This document shows, piece by piece, positions 62,140 through 64,000 of a stretch of DNA of 64,000 nt. This DNA comes from JACVRM01 sp963839815 (lineage in GTDB: Bacteria; Actinomycetota; Thermoleophilia; Gaiellales; Gaiellaceae). The DNA is taken from NCBI GenBank assembly GCA_963839815.1, contig CAWIWF010000006.1:186001-250000 (forward strand). The letters are read 5' to 3'. Position 1 is the stretch's first letter. The number at the start of each line of letters is the position of its first letter. The translations under genes and the position numbers were made by a program. Under the pieces are notes generated by a model. The model worked only from the letters and a program-made list of their open reading frames with translations, was not told the origin of the DNA and did no database searches.

Positions 62140-62640
62140 GCGCCGTCCGCCGCAGCCACAGCGCGGCCCCGGCGAGTGACTCCAACGAGCGGGCCCACGG
62201 GGAAACCGGGTTTCCCGTGAAGCTGAGCCTGCCGCCGCGCTCAGCGGCGATCGGGGAATCCGCTACGCGTCTGGGACGCCGCTGGCAACGAGGCCGAGTG
62301 GGCGGCGCGCAGGACAACGTCGAGTCATGGACACGCCGCACTGGCCGAAGCGCGGACACGAGAGCGGGCCGGTGCGAGAGGGCCGGACAGCCAACCTGAG
62401 GGAGGCCGCCGTTGGCCGGCGGAGGCGGGCTCCGCCCGCCGCAGCCACAGCGCGCCCCCGGCGCGTGACTTCAACGAGGGGGCCCACGGGGGAAACCGGG
62501 TTTCCCCCGTGAAGCTCAGCCTGCCGCCGCGCAGCGGCGATCGCGGAGTCCGCTAGCGCGTCTGGGGCGCCGCTGGCAAAGGAGGGCGAGCGGGCGGCGC
62601 GCAGGACAGTACGTCGAGGTACGGACAAGCGCCGACCGCT
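62140..62640 (+). repeat. Intergenic duplication carrying two composite hairpin repeats
   Basis: A segment of about 200 nt is present twice (62140-62337 and 62418-62634). Each copy has the hairpin element (hairpins 62197-62218 and 62486-62510) plus a further ~110 nt of shared sequence starting GTGAAGCT and including GGCGGCGCGCAGGAC. The whole 640-nt gap after mqnD is filled by this and shows no gene. Confidence 0.8.
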
Positions 62641-62728
62641 CGGCATCCTGCAGTCCAGCGGCGTCAGGCCACGGTGGAGGCCGGCTCCGCCGGCCGCAGC
62701 CGTGGCCGGCCAGTCGCGCTAGCGGCGC

Positions 62729-63049
62729 TCAGCGTCTCCCGAAGAACCAGTGCTCGAGGGGCTTGAGCAATTCGTCGCGCGTGAAGAGCTCGACGTCCTG
62801 GGCGCGCCCGTCCTCGGCCGACACGCGGAGGTCATCGGTGAGCGCGCCGTTTGCCTCCGCGACGGCGTCGTCGAGCTCGAAGCCTTCGAAGACGAATCCT
62901 CCGGGGCGGGGCGACGTGCCGGCTGGGAACTCGGGGTTGACCGCCCGCCCGACGGCCCAGACGGCGCCGGGGCGTCGCTCGATCCAGATCACGATCCGTT
63001 CCGCGGCACCGCCGTCGTCGACACCGTGGACGACTCGTTCCGCGAACAC
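62729..63049 (-). CDS. Small protein of unknown function
   Basis: About 106 residues (IVIWIERRPGAVWAVGRAVN ... FVFEGFELDDAVAEANGAL) ending LKPLEHWFFGRR. It reads like a beta-rich domain with an acidic middle. GTG at 63049 is the best start, since the frame beyond it opposes the next gene. No family recognised. Confidence 0.5.
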   Translation of the reverse strand: MFAERVVHGVDDGGAAERIVIWIERRPGAVWAVGRAVNPEFPAGTSPRPGGFVFEGFELDDAVAEANGALTDDLRVSAEDGRAQDVELFTRDELLKPLEHWFFGRR

Positions 63050-63115
63050 GCCCGGGGACTCGCGGCGCACAGCTGGATCATAGAGGGGCCGGGGCGATCG
63101 ACTACCATCGGCCTC

Positions 63116-63367
63116 GTGGGCAAGCTCGGTGACTTCTTCCGCAACCCGTTCGCAGCGTTGTTCAGCCGCGAGGGAGGCCAGCTCGACCGGCTCGCGACGT
63201 ACGTGATTCGCGAGCACGAGCGGGGCCGTTCGCTCGACGAGATCCTCGATGACCCGTACATCCGCAACCGCACGTCACCGGAGCAGCGAGCGCGGTTGCT
63301 CGACAACCCGATCGTCGTACGGGCGCTCGGCGAGTCGGTCGTCGAGCGCGAGCGCGAGCGGCTCTAG
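63116..63367 (+). CDS. Small basic protein of unknown function
   Basis: 83 residues, VGKLGDFFRNPFAALFSREG then DRLATYVIREHERGRSLDEI and DDPYIRNRTSPEQRARLLD, helical and charged. It is divergent from the preceding gene; the 66-nt gap must hold both promoters. No family recognised; the clean helical pattern supports coding. Confidence 0.6.
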   Translation: MGKLGDFFRNPFAALFSREGGQLDRLATYVIREHERGRSLDEILDDPYIRNRTSPEQRARLLDNPIVVRALGESVVERERERL

Positions 63368-64000
63368 TCAGAGCTCGCGTCCGGCGCCGGCCTCGCGCGC
63401 ACGCTCGTAGACGGCGGCAGCCGCGGCGACGTCCCAGGCGGCGATCCCGTTCGACTTGAACACGATCACGTCGTCGTCTCCCTGACGGCCGCGTAGCTCG
63501 CCGCCGACGACCTCGTGCAGCTCGTGCACCTCGAGCCAGTCGAGGACGCCGCTCTCGACCGGCTCCCAGAGGTCGGCCGACTCCGTCCGCGCCTGCGCGA
63601 GCGAGTCGCAGCAGACGAAGACGGCCCGCTCGAGGACGACGTTGTCGAGCTCGCGCGAGACGCCGTTGTTGGCCCCGGCGGCGCAGACGAGGGCGCCGGG
63701 CCGCAGCCACTCGCCGCGCACGACCGGGTCGCGAGAGGTCGTGATCGTCACGACCACGTCCTGGCCGGCGGCCTCGCGATGGCTCTCGGCGGGCTCGGCA
63801 CCGACCTCGCGGCAGAACGCGTCGAGGCGCGCCTCGGTGCGGCAGTAGGCGACGACCTGCTCGATGCCCGGGAGCGCAGCCCGGATCGCCTCGACCTGGC
63901 CGCGCGCCTGCCAGCCGCAGCCGAGCACGCCGAGGCTGCGCGCGCCGTCGCGGGCGAGCCAGCGCGCTGCCACGCCGCTGGCCGCGCCGGTGCGCAGCCG
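63368..64000 (-). CDS. Ornithine cyclodeaminase/mu-crystallin family protein (5' partial)
   Basis: C-terminal 210 residues of an NAD(P)-dependent enzyme. RTGAASGVAARWLARDG and SLGVLGCGWQARGQVEAIR (Rossmann loop GCGWQA), QDVVVTITTSRDPVV, LVCAAGANN and DDDVIVFKSNGIAAWDVAAA are diagnostic. Members make proline from ornithine, or act as alanine dehydrogenases or ketimine reductases; specificity cannot be read. The N-terminus lies beyond the window end. Confidence 0.9.
   Translation of the reverse strand, partial: RLRTGAASGVAARWLARDGARSLGVLGCGWQARGQVEAIRAALPGIEQVVAYCRTEARLDAFCREVGAEPAESHREAAGQDVVVTITTSRDPVVRGEWLRPGALVCAAGANNGVSRELDNVVLERAVFVCCDSLAQARTESADLWEPVESGVLDWLEVHELHEVVGGELRGRQGDDDVIVFKSNGIAAWDVAAAAAVYERAREAGAGREL

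Overview
The window is high-GC DNA with dense, often 4-nt-overlapping genes and many GTG starts. Together with a PASTA kinase, a deazaflavin-type nitroreductase-family protein, a SufU/SufS pair, PaaABCD, an MqnD-like futalosine-pathway enzyme and no outer-membrane genes, this points to an actinobacterium. A deep lineage such as Thermoleophilia (Gaiellales/Solirubrobacterales) is my inference from style, not from a search. No rRNA, tRNA, CRISPR array, insertion sequence or phage gene was seen. Six reading frames are broken by apparent 1-nt shifts, one in a run of six G, so draft-quality sequence is likely.

Layout. 1-9559: PASTA kinase (partial), D-Ala-D-Ala ligase, a hairpin-repeat block, a second kinase with a discoidin-like ectodomain, GabT/PdxH, a collagen-like secreted protein, polysaccharide deacetylase, dCTP deaminase and an SDR protein. 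9560-10813: a probable structured RNA with a 13-codon leader ORF carrying an extreme Shine-Dalgarno, then repeats. 10814-13018: a secreted protein of six CnaB-like repeats. 13113-17017: methyltransferase, DDN-like protein, Rieske/SufU/SufS and a receiver protein. 17145-23951: DipZ, EttA, cupin, YjbR, split YeeE/YedE, CbbX-like AAA and YceH. 24036-31597: two large secreted proteases (M6 and S8) and a TrmB-family regulator whose promoters share a GTGG/CCAC operator-like motif.

31750-40684 is a phenylacetate/aromatic-CoA region: TetR regulator, paaABCD (no paaE), three crotonase-fold enzymes and an EthD protein, interrupted by an HTH/zinc-ribbon pair, a lipoprotein, an HtrA-like protein lacking its serine motif, and a GerW-like protein. 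A PcaF/PaaJ-like thiolase lies at 59824-61002.

40736-56891 begins with a DMT transporter and a CsaA-like protein and then becomes a purine-catabolism island: xanthine dehydrogenase (three subunits), adenine deaminase, an 8-oxoguanine/guanine deaminase-like enzyme, HIU hydrolase, OHCU decarboxylase, PuuD-type urate oxidase, DUF3830, a receptor-like cyclase/beta-propeller/solute-binding fusion, an allantoate amidohydrolase-like M20 enzyme and an AzgA purine permease. Together these could import purines and take them through xanthine and urate to allantoin and allantoate; only allantoinase is missing. The window closes with a YczE-like membrane protein, aldehyde dehydrogenase, thiolase, a 49-residue membrane protein, MqnD, a duplicated repeat block, two small unknown genes and a partial ornithine-cyclodeaminase-family gene.

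Intergenic space is colonised by several families of short hairpin repeats: a ~100-nt composite element, REP-like GGGTC/GACCC hairpins, a GGGGAACC hairpin, and a 15-bp palindrome built on AACAG-T-CTGTT that also occurs inside ddl and supplies the stop codon of the M20 gene.
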